55,966 nucleotides of DNA from Bacteroidales bacterium (GTDB taxonomy: Bacteria; Bacteroidota; Bacteroidia; Bacteroidales; Marinilabiliaceae): positions 1 to 55,966 of the forward strand of contig JAKSLG010000017.1 in NCBI GenBank assembly GCA_024401295.1. Direction: 5' to 3'. Positions 27,807 to 39,167 of this stretch are shown here, piece after piece. The stretch's first letter is position 1. Every line of letters starts with the position of its first letter. The notes under the pieces were generated by a model that made no database searches, was not told the DNA's origin, and was given only the letters and a program-made list of their open reading frames with translations. Both the position numbers and the translations under genes were made by a program.

Positions 27807-28024
27807 CTTCTGTGCCGACAGAAGAGGATCTGACTTTATCTTCTCTTCATTTTCTCTGTGCCGCTCAGAGAAAACGAAGTGCTATTCGTGGACAAGTCTT
27901 CTATCTTTTCGTGCCGACGAAAAGACAGAAGCAAGAAAAGGCTCGTCGCTGAGAGCTGTCTCGCTAAAAAATCGTCTCACTCAGCTACACGGCAAAAACT
28001 CGCTCCGCTCAGACATTTGCCGTG
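27807..28024. repeat. Cluster of four hairpins with a shared GCCG motif
   Basis: Three short palindromes each carry GTGCCG at the loop: CTTCTGT-GCCG-ACAGAAG (27807-27824), TTTTCTCTG-x7-CAGAGAAAA (27850-27874) and CTTTTCGT-GCCG-ACGAAAAG (27905-27924). A fourth pairs CACGGCAAA (27988-27996) with TTTGCCGTG (28016-28024). They fill much of the 647-base gap 27716-28362, which has no credible gene. Confidence 0.65.
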
Positions 28025-28095
28025 CTTAACGCTGATCTTACCGATTTTTTTTAACGCAAACAGCTCAAGGCGACTTTTTGCGTGAGGGGCATTCT

Positions 28096-28128
28096 TAAGT
28101 GATAAGTGGTAAGTTATAAGTTGTGAGT
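28096..28128. repeat. Short degenerate AAGT-type repeat
   Basis: The unit (T)AAGTGATAAGTGGTAAG and variants recur in about 33 bases (AAGTGAT, AAGTGGT, AAGTTAT, AAGTTGTG). It is simple-sequence-like, between the hairpin cluster and the promoter of the next operon. Confidence 0.5.
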
Positions 28129-28272
28129 TTGTTCTGTGTATTTCTGGCGAGGATAAATGCTCTTCATCTCGAACGGATCCCGAAGGCATCTCGAAGGATT
28201 GCCGAAATGTTAAAATCGACAGAAAGGCAAAAGATATAGATATATTGTAATTAGCTTTTTTAACATAGTTGT

Positions 28273-28280
28273 TAATTTTG
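28273..28280 (+). promoter_or_regulatory. Putative -7 box of the GH43-CE1 operon
   Basis: TAATTTTG matches TAnnTTTG; TTG at 28245-28247 is a possible but distant -33 element. The predicted leader before the ATG at 28363 is about 75 bases and contains GC-rich pairing sequence. Confidence 0.45.
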
Positions 28281-28341
28281 CAGACGAAATAACTATGGTT
28301 GTCGGTCTGTGCCCATGTGGCAGGGGCTGTGCAATCGCTAA

Positions 28342-30411
<2,070 letters not shown>

Positions 30412-30419
30412 TCAAGATT

Positions 30420-32282
30420 ATGCGCAAGGTCATATTAATTGTCGCAATTGCCATTTCGGTACTCTATCTGATATTCTGCGTCAATCGGGCAAATGTCTTG
30501 ACATCGCCAGACGGCACAATCACCGTCGAGGTCAATGACAGCTCGATGAGCGTGGTTGTCGGGCAGGTTCATGCCGCACATATCGGATTGGGGCTTGAGA
30601 CAAATTTGCGCAAATATTCCGGACTTCATCTGGACAACATGAGCCGTCCGGAAGACATCGTTCAAGATTACACGATGTTGACAGGCAAACGCAGCCATTG
30701 TCATAACGAAGGAACACGCGTTGTTGCCACGTTTGCGACAGACAATGGCGATAAGCTGAACGTCGAAATATGTGCATATAACAATGGCGTTGCATTCCGC
30801 TACGAACTTCCGACATTCAGCAATGAGGAACGCATCATAGCGGACAACACATCATACGAGATTTCTGACGGTCTCCGTCGTTGGATGCAGGTCTATGACC
30901 GACAGGGTTATGAGAACTTCTATCCTCTGAACACAAACGGCGTCAATCCAGATCGTCCGGACAACTTCACATGGGGTTTCCCAGCGCTTGTTGAACTCGC
31001 AGAGTCGTCATATATGCTTCTCAGCGAATCGAACATACGTCATGGCCATTGCGGTTCATGGCTCGTAAGCGATTCATGTCAGACAAACGTCTATAAGCAG
31101 CAGATTGCCGACGAGATACGCACCGATAACACACCATGGCGAGTGATGATTCTCGGAACGCTTGCCGATATCGTTGAATCGACACTCATTACGGATGTTG
31201 CAGACAACTGCAAGATTGAGGATACGTCATGGATTGAGCCTGGCGTTGCCGCATGGATCTACTGGGCTCACAACCATGGATCGCAGGATTATCAGATTCT
31301 CTGCGAATATGCAGATCTGGCAAAAGAGATGGGCTGGAAATATTCGCTCATCGATGCAGAATGGGACGTCATGCACAATGGCGGAAATCTTGAAGATGCG
31401 GTCAAATATACATGCGAACAAGGCGTCAAGCCATTGCTGTGGTACAACTCAAGCACGAATTGGGTAGGCCAATGGGCTCCAACGCCTCAGTATCTGCTCA
31501 ACAAGCCAGAAGATCGCGACAACGAATATCGCAAGATATCGGAGATGGGCATCAGCGGACTCAAGATAGACTTTTTCCCTGGCGACCAACAGGCGACAAT
31601 GGACTACTATCTCGACCTTCTTGAAGATGCCGTAAGCTATAAACTCAGCATCAATTTCCATGGTGCGACCATTCCACGAGGATGGCAGCGCACCTATCCG
31701 AACCTGATGTCGATGGAAGCCGTCTATGGCGCAGAGTGGTACAACAACATGCCTGTGCTCACAAATCGTGCAGCACGACACAATGCAACATTGCCATTCA
31801 CACGCAATGTGGTCGGTTCGATGGACTATACGCCTGGCACATTTACAGATTCGCAACATCCGCACATCACGACGCATGCTCACGAGCTTGCCTTGACAAT
31901 GCTCTTCGAAAGTGGCATTCAGCACATGCCGGATCGTCCGGAGGCATATCGTTCGCTTCCTGATGAGGTAAAATCGCTTCTCAGCGCATTGCCATCGGCT
32001 TGGGATGACACGAAGTTCATCTGCGGCTATCCGGGAGAATCGGCAGTCATTGCTCGTCGCAAGGGCGACAAGTGGTGGATTGCAGGTATCAATGGTCTTG
32101 ATGAGAAACAGACACTCAGCATCGATCTTTCGTCACTTGGCATCAGCAATGCCAAAGCATTAAAGATTACAGATGGTGAATCGCAGACCGATTTCAACAT
32201 CGGAAATGTCGAAATCAATTCTGACAACCAGAAATTTGATGTTGAATGTGCGCCACGCGGAGGTTTCGTAATCACATTGTAA
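30420..32282 (+). CDS. GH97 glycoside hydrolase, retaining type, second copy
   Basis: A 620-aa GH97 enzyme. The ATG at 30420 gives an N-terminal hydrophobic segment (about residues 3-20) that may be a signal peptide or anchor, ending at a Cys with a weak lipobox (LIFC). The barrel has YSLIDAEWD, PLLWYNSS and GLKIDFFPGDQQ, which places Asp nucleophile D384 on strand 4, so it is the retaining (alpha-galactosidase-like) class. MSMEAVYGAEW supplies the probable acid/base Glu. It is clearly divergent from the GH97 at 8455 (for example GSQDYQILCEYADLAKEMGWKYS in place of the other copy's sequence), so the two may act on different linkages. It is translated 8 bases after GH43-CE1. Confidence 0.9.
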   Translation: MRKVILIVAIAISVLYLIFCVNRANVLTSPDGTITVEVNDSSMSVVVGQVHAAHIGLGLETNLRKYSGLHLDNMSRPEDIVQDYTMLTGKRSHCHNEGTRVVATFATDNGDKLNVEICAYNNGVAFRYELPTFSNEERIIADNTSYEISDGLRRWMQVYDRQGYENFYPLNTNGVNPDRPDNFTWGFPALVELAESSYMLLSESNIRHGHCGSWLVSDSCQTNVYKQQIADEIRTDNTPWRVMILGTLADIVESTLITDVADNCKIEDTSWIEPGVAAWIYWAHNHGSQDYQILCEYADLAKEMGWKYSLIDAEWDVMHNGGNLEDAVKYTCEQGVKPLLWYNSSTNWVGQWAPTPQYLLNKPEDRDNEYRKISEMGISGLKIDFFPGDQQATMDYYLDLLEDAVSYKLSINFHGATIPRGWQRTYPNLMSMEAVYGAEWYNNMPVLTNRAARHNATLPFTRNVVGSMDYTPGTFTDSQHPHITTHAHELALTMLFESGIQHMPDRPEAYRSLPDEVKSLLSALPSAWDDTKFICGYPGESAVIARRKGDKWWIAGINGLDEKQTLSIDLSSLGISNAKALKITDGESQTDFNIGNVEINSDNQKFDVECAPRGGFVITL

Positions 32283-32310
32283 ATTATTCAGTATAAGCAT
32301 AAACAAAAAA

Positions 32311-34113
32311 ATGAAGAAAACACTATCGTTACTCCTTCTCTCGCTCGTCGTCGGACAGGCCAATGCGCAGTTCGGCTTCGGCGGTCAGCAGATAGAAGTA
32401 AAGCTCCCTATTTCGGAGAAATTTGTGGACATCAACTATGCCGATGATGGTCAGGCATATCACAATCTTGACGTCTATCTTCCAGAAAAGAAGGCAGATA
32501 AATATCCTGTCGTTGTGCATATCTATGGAAGTGCATGGTTCTCAAACAGCAGCAAAGGCATGGCCGACCTCGGCACAATATGCTCGGCACTCCTGAACGC
32601 AGGCTACGCAGTAGTATGTCCGAACCATCGTTCGAGCAACGATGCTCAGTGGCCTGCACAGAGCCACGACATCAAGGCCGTCATCCGTTGGATACGAGGC
32701 AATGCAGACAAGTATCGTTTCGATACGGACTTCATCGCAACATCTGGCTTCTCTTCGGGTGGTCATCTCTCATCATTCATGGCTGCAACAACAGGCACAA
32801 AGAGTGCCGAAGTCGGCAAGCTCAATGTTGACATAGAAGGTAATATCGGCAAATATACAGAGTACAGCAGCATGACAGATGCAGCAGTTGACTGGTCAGG
32901 TCCTATCGACCTCGAACACATGGATTGCGCCGGCGAGCTTGCCATGAAGATGTCACCAGAGGAGGTTCTCCTTGGCTGCAAACTCAGCGAAGAGAATCAT
33001 GATCGCTATGCATCACTCAGCCCAATGACATTCCTCGACAATGCCGATGCGCCAACAATCGTATTCCACGGAACAGCAGACAACGTCGTTCCTTACTGCC
33101 AGGGTGAGAGATGGGCTAATGCATTGAAGCAGAACAACATCACGTCTGAATTCAACCTCGTTGAAGGTGGCGGACATGGTTTCAACATGTACTCAGAGGA
33201 AAATCTCGGCAAGATGGTTGCTTTCCTCAACAAGATTCGCAATGCAAAGCCTGTTGAGTTCAAGGGCATTCCAGACGAGGTTCGCAAGCCTGCAAACAAG
33301 CAGGGAAAGATCGAAGTGTTCACATACACAGCAAAGAGCAGCAAGGGCGAGGACATAACAAAGAAAGCCCGTGTCTATTTGCCATACGGATACAAAGCCG
33401 ACGACAAGAAGACAAAATACAACGTCCTCTACCTCATGCATGGCGGTGGTGACAACTCAAAATCATTCCTCATGCCACCACTCGACTGGCTCCCATTGGC
33501 ACAGGTTCTTGACCACCTTATTGCAGAAGGCAAGATGAAGCCAATCATCGTTGTCACTCCAACATTCTATGACGATGATGAGAATCAAGGTGGAAATTCA
33601 ATGCAGGATGCCATCAAGGCAACAGAAGAGTTCCACAAAGAACTCCGCACGTATCTTGCGCCAAAAGTTGAAGCTGCATACAACACATATTTCGAAGGCA
33701 ACCTCGAAAAGAGCCGTCAGCATCGTGCCTATGGCGGATTCTCGATGGGCGCACTCTCGACTTGGAACGAACTCGCTTTCGGCATCAACGAAGTGCAGAC
33801 ATTCCTTCCACTCAGCGGCGACATGTGGGTTTTCAACGAGAATGGCGAACGCAAATCATTTGACGAAGCTGCAGTTTGGCTCAACGAGAAAATCGCAGGC
33901 AGCGCGTATGCAAAGGACTTCCGAGTACTTGCATATACAGGAACACGCGATATTGCCGGCACACCAGAGAAGAACATGATTATCTCGCTTTTGGCATACG
34001 CACCTCTTTTCACAAAGGAGAATGTGAGCTTCCAGATGAAGCAAGGTGGCGAGCACTTCTACGGACATATCAATGAATATCTCTATCACGCATTGCCACT
34101 CCTTTGGAAATAA
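32311..34113 (+). CDS. Tandem esterase: BD-FAE-like plus CE1-like domains
   Basis: A 600-aa secreted protein (signal peptide ending near ANAQ) with two alpha/beta-hydrolase domains. Residues 25-310 form a BD-FAE/acetyl-esterase-like domain with the oxyanion region HIYGSAWF, nucleophile S148 (GFSSGG), the Asp in FHGTADNVVP and His in EGGGHGFN. Residues 325-600 form a CE1-like domain with YLMHGGGDN, nucleophile S478 (GGFSMGA) and His in GGEHFYGH. Both domains look intact. It may remove acetyl and feruloyl groups from xylo-oligosaccharides. It is the last gene of the GH43-CE1/GH97 operon and is followed by a terminator. Confidence 0.88.
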   Translation: MKKTLSLLLLSLVVGQANAQFGFGGQQIEVKLPISEKFVDINYADDGQAYHNLDVYLPEKKADKYPVVVHIYGSAWFSNSSKGMADLGTICSALLNAGYAVVCPNHRSSNDAQWPAQSHDIKAVIRWIRGNADKYRFDTDFIATSGFSSGGHLSSFMAATTGTKSAEVGKLNVDIEGNIGKYTEYSSMTDAAVDWSGPIDLEHMDCAGELAMKMSPEEVLLGCKLSEENHDRYASLSPMTFLDNADAPTIVFHGTADNVVPYCQGERWANALKQNNITSEFNLVEGGGHGFNMYSEENLGKMVAFLNKIRNAKPVEFKGIPDEVRKPANKQGKIEVFTYTAKSSKGEDITKKARVYLPYGYKADDKKTKYNVLYLMHGGGDNSKSFLMPPLDWLPLAQVLDHLIAEGKMKPIIVVTPTFYDDDENQGGNSMQDAIKATEEFHKELRTYLAPKVEAAYNTYFEGNLEKSRQHRAYGGFSMGALSTWNELAFGINEVQTFLPLSGDMWVFNENGERKSFDEAAVWLNEKIAGSAYAKDFRVLAYTGTRDIAGTPEKNMIISLLAYAPLFTKENVSFQMKQGGEHFYGHINEYLYHALPLLWK

Positions 34114-34154
34114 ATCGGCTGGCATTCTTCGATAGAAGACGATAGACAAAAAGT

Positions 34155-34196
34155 AAAGTCCTCAGACTCTCAATATGAGTTTGAGGACTTTTTGTT
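34155..34196 (+). terminator. Rho-independent terminator
   Basis: AAAGTCCTCAGACTC (34155-34169) pairs with GAGTTTGAGGACTTT, followed by TTTT. It separates the operon ending at 34113 from the CE15-GH31 operon. Confidence 0.9.
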
Positions 34197-34202
34197 TTTA
34201 AT

Positions 34203-34233
34203 ATTGTCAGAATAATTTTTTTTTATAATTTTG
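34203..34233 (+). promoter_or_regulatory. Putative promoter of the CE15-GH31 operon
   Basis: ATTG (34203-34206) and TAATTTTG (34226-34233) are 19 bases apart, close to the Bacteroidota TTTG-N19-21-TAnnTTTG consensus. The ATG at 34265 follows 31 bases later. Confidence 0.55.
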
Positions 34234-34264
34234 AAAAAAAATCTACCGTTAGAAACCTAAAAGT

Positions 34265-35416
34265 ATGAAAACTAACATCTTCTTAATGGCATCGCTCGCG
34301 CTTGCAGCATGCCAGCCTGTCTGCAAGGAACAATTCCCGATGACATCATTGCCGGACCCGATGCTCATGAACAACGGACGTCATGCCGATAATCTTGAAA
34401 AATGGGCAGAACGTCGCCTCGAAATCGCACAACTGATTGAGCAAAACGAGATTGGCACAATTCCAGAAATTGACAAATCGAAGATTTCGCCACGCATGGT
34501 AGGCGACACGCTTTTCGTTGACATCTTCGAGAATTGCGACACACTCACTCTCAAGACCGTAATCAACTATCCTGCAGAGGGCGAAGCACCTTATCCGCTT
34601 ATGATCGGCACAAGCCATCTTTCGCTTCCGGGAGCAATCATTGCGAGCAGACAGCTTGCAACACTCACATACAATGAGCGTCAGGTGAACGGCTATTCGC
34701 AGTTCCGTGGCAACCTCGACCGAACAACCTATGGCTTCATAAAGCTCTATCCGGAACTCATAGACAATGGCGCATATAGCGAATGGGTATGGGGCTTCCG
34801 CCGCATCGTTGACGCGCTCGAAATATTGGGCCCTGAGGTAACAAAGATTGACACTAAGCACATTGGCGTGACGGGTTGCTCGTATGCCGGAAAAATGGCA
34901 CTCTTCTGCGGCGCATTCGACGATCGTATTGCACTTACTATCGCACAGGAACCTGGCGGCGGTGGTGCTGCTTCATGGCGCGTTTCGCATACGCTTAGCG
35001 AAGTTGAAGATCTTGACAGAACCGATTACCATTGGTTTATGGAATCGATGCGAGAGAATTTCCACGGCGATAGCGTTTATATGCTTCCACACGACCATCA
35101 CGAACTTTGCGCAATGGTATGTCCTCGAGCACTTCTCGTGCTTGGCAACACAGACTTCAAATGGCTTGCCGACGAATCGGCATACGTATCTGTGAATGCT
35201 GCAAAGAGAGTTTGGGACGAATACGGCATCGGCGATAGAATCGGCTATTCGATTGTCGGCGGACATCCTCATTGCATGTTGCCAGAGTCGCAATATCCAG
35301 AAGTTGAGGCATTTATCGACAAATTCCTATTCGAGAAAGATGTCAATACAGACAGCATAGCAATCGCTCCAGACTTCAAGGGCATCACAGACCTTGATCA
35401 ATGGATCAAATATTAA
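34265..35416 (+). CDS. CE15 glucuronoyl esterase, lipoprotein
   Basis: A 383-aa lipoprotein (LAAC at about residues 13-16). CE15 enzymes split the ester between 4-O-methyl-glucuronic acid on xylan and lignin alcohols. The Ser elbow is GCSYAGKMAL with nucleophile S206, followed by the family block AQEPGGGGAASWR and the catalytic His in GGHPHCML. Family members usually have GCSR-x-GK, and here the Arg is Tyr (Y207); GCS and GK are kept. It shares an operon with GH31 (2-base gap). This supports a glucuronoxylan target and an attack on lignin-linked material. Confidence 0.88.
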   Translation: MKTNIFLMASLALAACQPVCKEQFPMTSLPDPMLMNNGRHADNLEKWAERRLEIAQLIEQNEIGTIPEIDKSKISPRMVGDTLFVDIFENCDTLTLKTVINYPAEGEAPYPLMIGTSHLSLPGAIIASRQLATLTYNERQVNGYSQFRGNLDRTTYGFIKLYPELIDNGAYSEWVWGFRRIVDALEILGPEVTKIDTKHIGVTGCSYAGKMALFCGAFDDRIALTIAQEPGGGGAASWRVSHTLSEVEDLDRTDYHWFMESMRENFHGDSVYMLPHDHHELCAMVCPRALLVLGNTDFKWLADESAYVSVNAAKRVWDEYGIGDRIGYSIVGGHPHCMLPESQYPEVEAFIDKFLFEKDVNTDSIAIAPDFKGITDLDQWIKY

Positions 35417-35418
35417 GT

Positions 35419-37836
35419 ATGAGAAAATTATTGTCGTTAGTCTTTCTTCTGCATGTCGCATTAATTGCCAGCGCTCAGGAGATAACGTTCTATACGCCAT
35501 CAACGGTGCGCGTAGTCAAGAATGCACCAGACATGAGCCGCGACGTCGATCTGTCGCTTGTTGTCAAGGCCCAGCAGATGAAACAGGGCGTCGTTCTCAA
35601 AAGAGACGGCAACATAGCCACATACACGTCAGCAAAACTCGTGGTAAAGGTTGACGAGGAGACACACAAAGTGAGCTTCTTCGACAAGAAGGGCAACCTT
35701 CTCATGCAAGAAGGCGGCTATGGTTTTACGCCTATCATCGACGGTCCGGACAAAGGCCGATACAAGGTGCGACAAGACTATGCTCTCGATGCTGACGAGC
35801 CGATATATGGCATTGGCATGATGCAAAATGGCAAGATGAATCTACGAGGCGAAGATCGACTCATGATACAGACGAATCTAGAAGACTTTGCAAACATCTT
35901 CCAGAGCATAAAAGGCTATGGCGTCTATTGGGACAACTACTCGCCGACACAACTCACCGATAAAGAAGTCTTCTCGCTCGAATCGCAAGTGGGCACTAAA
36001 GTTGACTACTACTTCATGTATGGTGAAAACGCCGACGGCGTGATACGCGAAATGCGCCACCTGACAGGCAAAGTGCCTATGCTCCCGTTGTGGACATATG
36101 GATTCCACCAGAGCCGCGAGCGCTACAAGAGTTCGAAAGAACTGCTCGAAGTGGTCGATACATACCGTAAGACAGGCGTACCTTTCGATGGCATCATTCA
36201 GGACTGGCAATACTGGGGCAACAACTACCTGTGGAACGCGATGGAATTCCTCAATGAAGACTTTGCCGACTACAAGCAGATGATTGACCGTGTGCACAAA
36301 ACCAATGCACATATCAGCATCAGCATATGGGCGAGCTTTGGTCCAAACACGAAGGCCTACCGAAGCCTTAGCGAGAAGAATCTCCTGTATGGTTTCCAAA
36401 CATGGCCGATGAGCGGTCTGTCGGCATGGCCACCAAATATGGACTATCCGAGTGGCGTACGGTGCTACGACCCATACAGCAAAGATGCACGCGACATCTA
36501 TTGGGAGAACCTTAAACGACTTCATTCGGCAGGCATCGACGCATGGTGGATGGACTCTACCGACCCCGACCACCTGTACTGGCCAGATAGCGATCTCGAC
36601 GAGGTAAAAGCCATCACAAATCCAGCTGACGGCAAGGATTTCTTGGGCTCATGGCGTATGGTGCGCAACGCGTTTCCGCTCTGTACCGTTGAAGGCGTCT
36701 ACGAAAAGCAACGCGCAGCCAGCGACAACAAACGTGTATTCATACTTACCCGCAGCTACTTTGCTGGTCAGCAACGTACCGGTGCTAACACTTGGAGCGG
36801 CGACGTAAGTTCGTCGTGGGACTCGTTCCGCAAACAGATACCGATCTGTCTTAACTATACCTTGACAGCCAATCCAAACGTCAACACCGACCTTGGAGGC
36901 TTCTTTGCCAACGCATACAACAAGACATCACTTGACCAGACGGGCTGCCATAATCCGCTTTATCAGGAGCTCTACGTCCGTTGGATGCAGTTCGGCATCT
37001 TCTCGGCAATGATGCGCAGCCACGGCACAGAAATCTACCGCGAGTTATACCACTACGGCAAGGCAGGAGAGCCTGTATACGACGCGTTGCTTGCCGCAGT
37101 CAAGATGCGCTACAAACTATTGCCTTATATCTACAGCACAAGCTGGCAGGTAAGCCACAATGACGACTCGTTTATGCGTGCACTCATGATGGACTTCAGG
37201 AACGACAAGAACGTCTGGGATAACAATCGGGAATTCATGTTCGGACGCTCGCTTCTCGTAGCCCCTGTCGTCAAGGCTCTCTATACGCCAGAAACAGCCA
37301 ACGACACTAACGAAATGAGCGGTTGGGACAGAGACAACAAGACTCTCTACCAGGAAGGCTTCAAAGCCGATTGGAATGCACCAAAGACCTATGACGTCTA
37401 TCTGCCCGAAGGAGCATCGTGGTATGACTATTGGACCGGCAAACGATATGATGGAGGCCAGACTGTTGCAGCCGACGGCACATTGGCACATTGCCCGCTC
37501 TACGTGAAAGCCGGAAGCATATTGCCACTCTGCAACAAAGATGTGCAGTATGCCGACATTGCTGACTGGACAGATCTGGACATTGTTGTTTATCCTGGTG
37601 CCGACGCCACTTATACACTCTACGAGGACGAAGGCGACAATTACAACTACGAGAAAGGCAAATACTCAACCATTGACCTCAAATGGAACGACAAGAAACG
37701 CACACTCTCTATAGGCAAGCGCTGCGGCGAATATGAAGGGATGGCGTTGAATCGCACCTTCCGCGTGAAGGTCGTCAATGGTGGTGAAAAGACTGTCAAC
37801 TATGACGGCAAAGCGATTAATGTAAATATCAGATAA
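35419..37836 (+). CDS. GH31 alpha-xylosidase-like glycoside hydrolase
   Basis: An 805-aa secreted GH31 enzyme. The ATG at 35419, 2 bases after the CE15 stop, gives a signal peptide (ending near IASAQ). An N-terminal beta-sandwich (residues 25-210) is followed by a barrel with YGFHQSRERY, IIQDWQYWG, nucleophile D379 (AWWMDSTDPD) and acid/base D462 (WSGDVSSSWDSF), then C-terminal beta domains (YVKAGSILPL). WGNNYLWNAMEF and the WWMD pattern fit alpha-xylosidases, but GH31 also includes alpha-glucosidases and alpha-galactosidases. The expected target is an alpha-linked xylose or hexose cap on hemicellulose oligosaccharides. Confidence 0.9.
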   Translation: MRKLLSLVFLLHVALIASAQEITFYTPSTVRVVKNAPDMSRDVDLSLVVKAQQMKQGVVLKRDGNIATYTSAKLVVKVDEETHKVSFFDKKGNLLMQEGGYGFTPIIDGPDKGRYKVRQDYALDADEPIYGIGMMQNGKMNLRGEDRLMIQTNLEDFANIFQSIKGYGVYWDNYSPTQLTDKEVFSLESQVGTKVDYYFMYGENADGVIREMRHLTGKVPMLPLWTYGFHQSRERYKSSKELLEVVDTYRKTGVPFDGIIQDWQYWGNNYLWNAMEFLNEDFADYKQMIDRVHKTNAHISISIWASFGPNTKAYRSLSEKNLLYGFQTWPMSGLSAWPPNMDYPSGVRCYDPYSKDARDIYWENLKRLHSAGIDAWWMDSTDPDHLYWPDSDLDEVKAITNPADGKDFLGSWRMVRNAFPLCTVEGVYEKQRAASDNKRVFILTRSYFAGQQRTGANTWSGDVSSSWDSFRKQIPICLNYTLTANPNVNTDLGGFFANAYNKTSLDQTGCHNPLYQELYVRWMQFGIFSAMMRSHGTEIYRELYHYGKAGEPVYDALLAAVKMRYKLLPYIYSTSWQVSHNDDSFMRALMMDFRNDKNVWDNNREFMFGRSLLVAPVVKALYTPETANDTNEMSGWDRDNKTLYQEGFKADWNAPKTYDVYLPEGASWYDYWTGKRYDGGQTVAADGTLAHCPLYVKAGSILPLCNKDVQYADIADWTDLDIVVYPGADATYTLYEDEGDNYNYEKGKYSTIDLKWNDKKRTLSIGKRCGEYEGMALNRTFRVKVVNGGEKTVNYDGKAINVNIR

Positions 37837-37916
37837 AACACATTCACCCAGATTTCTGCTTGGCAGATACATCAAATGATTTCAAGGCAGTTCTCTGAAA
37901 AAATAACGAACTGATG

Positions 37917-37949
37917 AAGGTTGGACGAATTTTTCGTTCAACCTTTCTG
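37917..37949 (+). terminator. Rho-independent terminator after GH31
   Basis: AAGGTTGGACGAA pairs with TTCGTTCAACCTT (one bulge) and TTTCT follows. The rest of the 373-base gap 37837-38209 is AT-rich with no credible gene. TATATTTC at about 38153-38160 is a one-mismatch -7 box for the next gene. Confidence 0.75.
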
Positions 37950-38209
37950 TATGTTATGAAACCAATTGACACCTGCAGGACAATAGAGAAAATATCTGTC
38001 ATAGTCCAAAACGATGTGGCCGATTTATATAACGGTTTTCTGGAGACCTACGTTTTGGCTGATAGATTCCTTTGTACCTTATACCCAATCATAGTGATTT
38101 GCAATAGGACGCAAATGCATGCCAACCGGTCAAATACCTACTTGTCGTTATTATATATTTCGCCAAAAGACGCTAATTTTATGCGCAGAAAACCGTAAGT
38201 AGCAAGGAA

Positions 38210-39166
38210 ATGAAAAAGATGAAGCTATATGAAGCGAACGATGAGATGATTTCTCTGATTCGCGACAACTATAACGTGTTGCAGGCACTTGGTGCATTCG
38301 GCATCAATCTGGGCTTTGGCGACAAGACCGTAAGCGAAGTCTGCGAAGAGCAGAATGTTGACACATATACATTCCTTATGGTCGTAAACTACATCATAAA
38401 CGGCTATCGCCACCAAGGTCCTGACGAAAGTATCTCCGTGCCGACTCTGATGCGCTATCTTCGTGCTTCACACGAGTATTTCCTTGGCTTTCAGCTGCCT
38501 TTCATTCGCAAGGAACTGGAAGACGCATTGTCTGAGGACAGCAAAATGCGTCAACTCATATTGCAAATATACGACGATTATTCGCGTTCCATCCTGCAGC
38601 ACATGAAATATGAGGAAAAGACTCTTTTCCCATACGTCGAGGCGTTGCTCAACGGAGAGAAAAAAGATGATTATAACATCGAGACATTTTCGGAACACCA
38701 TGGCGACACAATGTCGAAGCTGCTCGAATTGAAATCCATCATCATCAAGTATTTCCCTTCTAACGAATTGACAAACAACAAACTGACGGCAACGCTCTAT
38801 GACATATACAACAATGAAGAGTGGTTGCAACTGCATTCAAATGTCGAAGATGAAATTTTCACGCCAGCCATTCGCAATCTGGAACGTCTCGTCGAAAACG
38901 ACGATGTAACGGTGAAGATTTCCAACATGATAGGCACGACAAGCGAAGCGCAACAGACATTGTCAGAACGCGAAAAAGATGTGATAAGATGTCTTGTGCA
39001 AGGGCTGTCGAACAAAGAGATTGCCGACCGCCTGTTCATCTCCATCAACACGGTTATGACGCATAGGCGAAACATCGCACGCAAGCTGGATATTCACTCG
39101 ACGGCCGGATTGACGATTTTTGCAATCGTCAACAATCTTATTGATATCTCAAACGTGAAATTATAG
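38210..39166 (+). CDS. ScdA/hemerythrin-LuxR fusion regulator
   Basis: A 318-aa protein joining three parts. Residues 12-62 resemble the ScdA N-terminal (DUF542) domain (NVLQALGAFGINLGFGDKTVSEVC). Residues 78-235 are a hemerythrin-like four-helix bundle with H88, H131, E135, H163/H164, H209 and E213, enough ligands for a di-iron centre. Residues 250-312 are a LuxR helix-turn-helix (LSEREKDVIRCLVQGLSNKEIADRL). ScdA/YtfE proteins repair or sense iron damage by NO and oxidants, so this looks like a cytoplasmic iron-, oxygen- or NO-responsive transcription factor. It lies between the xylan cluster and an oppositely directed redox block and could regulate either. No partner kinase. Confidence 0.85.
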   Translation: MKKMKLYEANDEMISLIRDNYNVLQALGAFGINLGFGDKTVSEVCEEQNVDTYTFLMVVNYIINGYRHQGPDESISVPTLMRYLRASHEYFLGFQLPFIRKELEDALSEDSKMRQLILQIYDDYSRSILQHMKYEEKTLFPYVEALLNGEKKDDYNIETFSEHHGDTMSKLLELKSIIIKYFPSNELTNNKLTATLYDIYNNEEWLQLHSNVEDEIFTPAIRNLERLVENDDVTVKISNMIGTTSEAQQTLSEREKDVIRCLVQGLSNKEIADRLFISINTVMTHRRNIARKLDIHSTAGLTIFAIVNNLIDISNVKL

Positions 39167-39167
39167 G

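Noticed and set aside
27775-28029. An 84-aa open frame in the hairpin-rich gap
   Set aside because: It spans the hairpin cluster and its residues reflect the repeats; no start or family support.
37914-38198. A 94-aa open frame between GH31 and the hemerythrin-LuxR gene
   Set aside because: It begins inside the GH31 terminator hairpin and has no signal, motif or composition typical of a protein.
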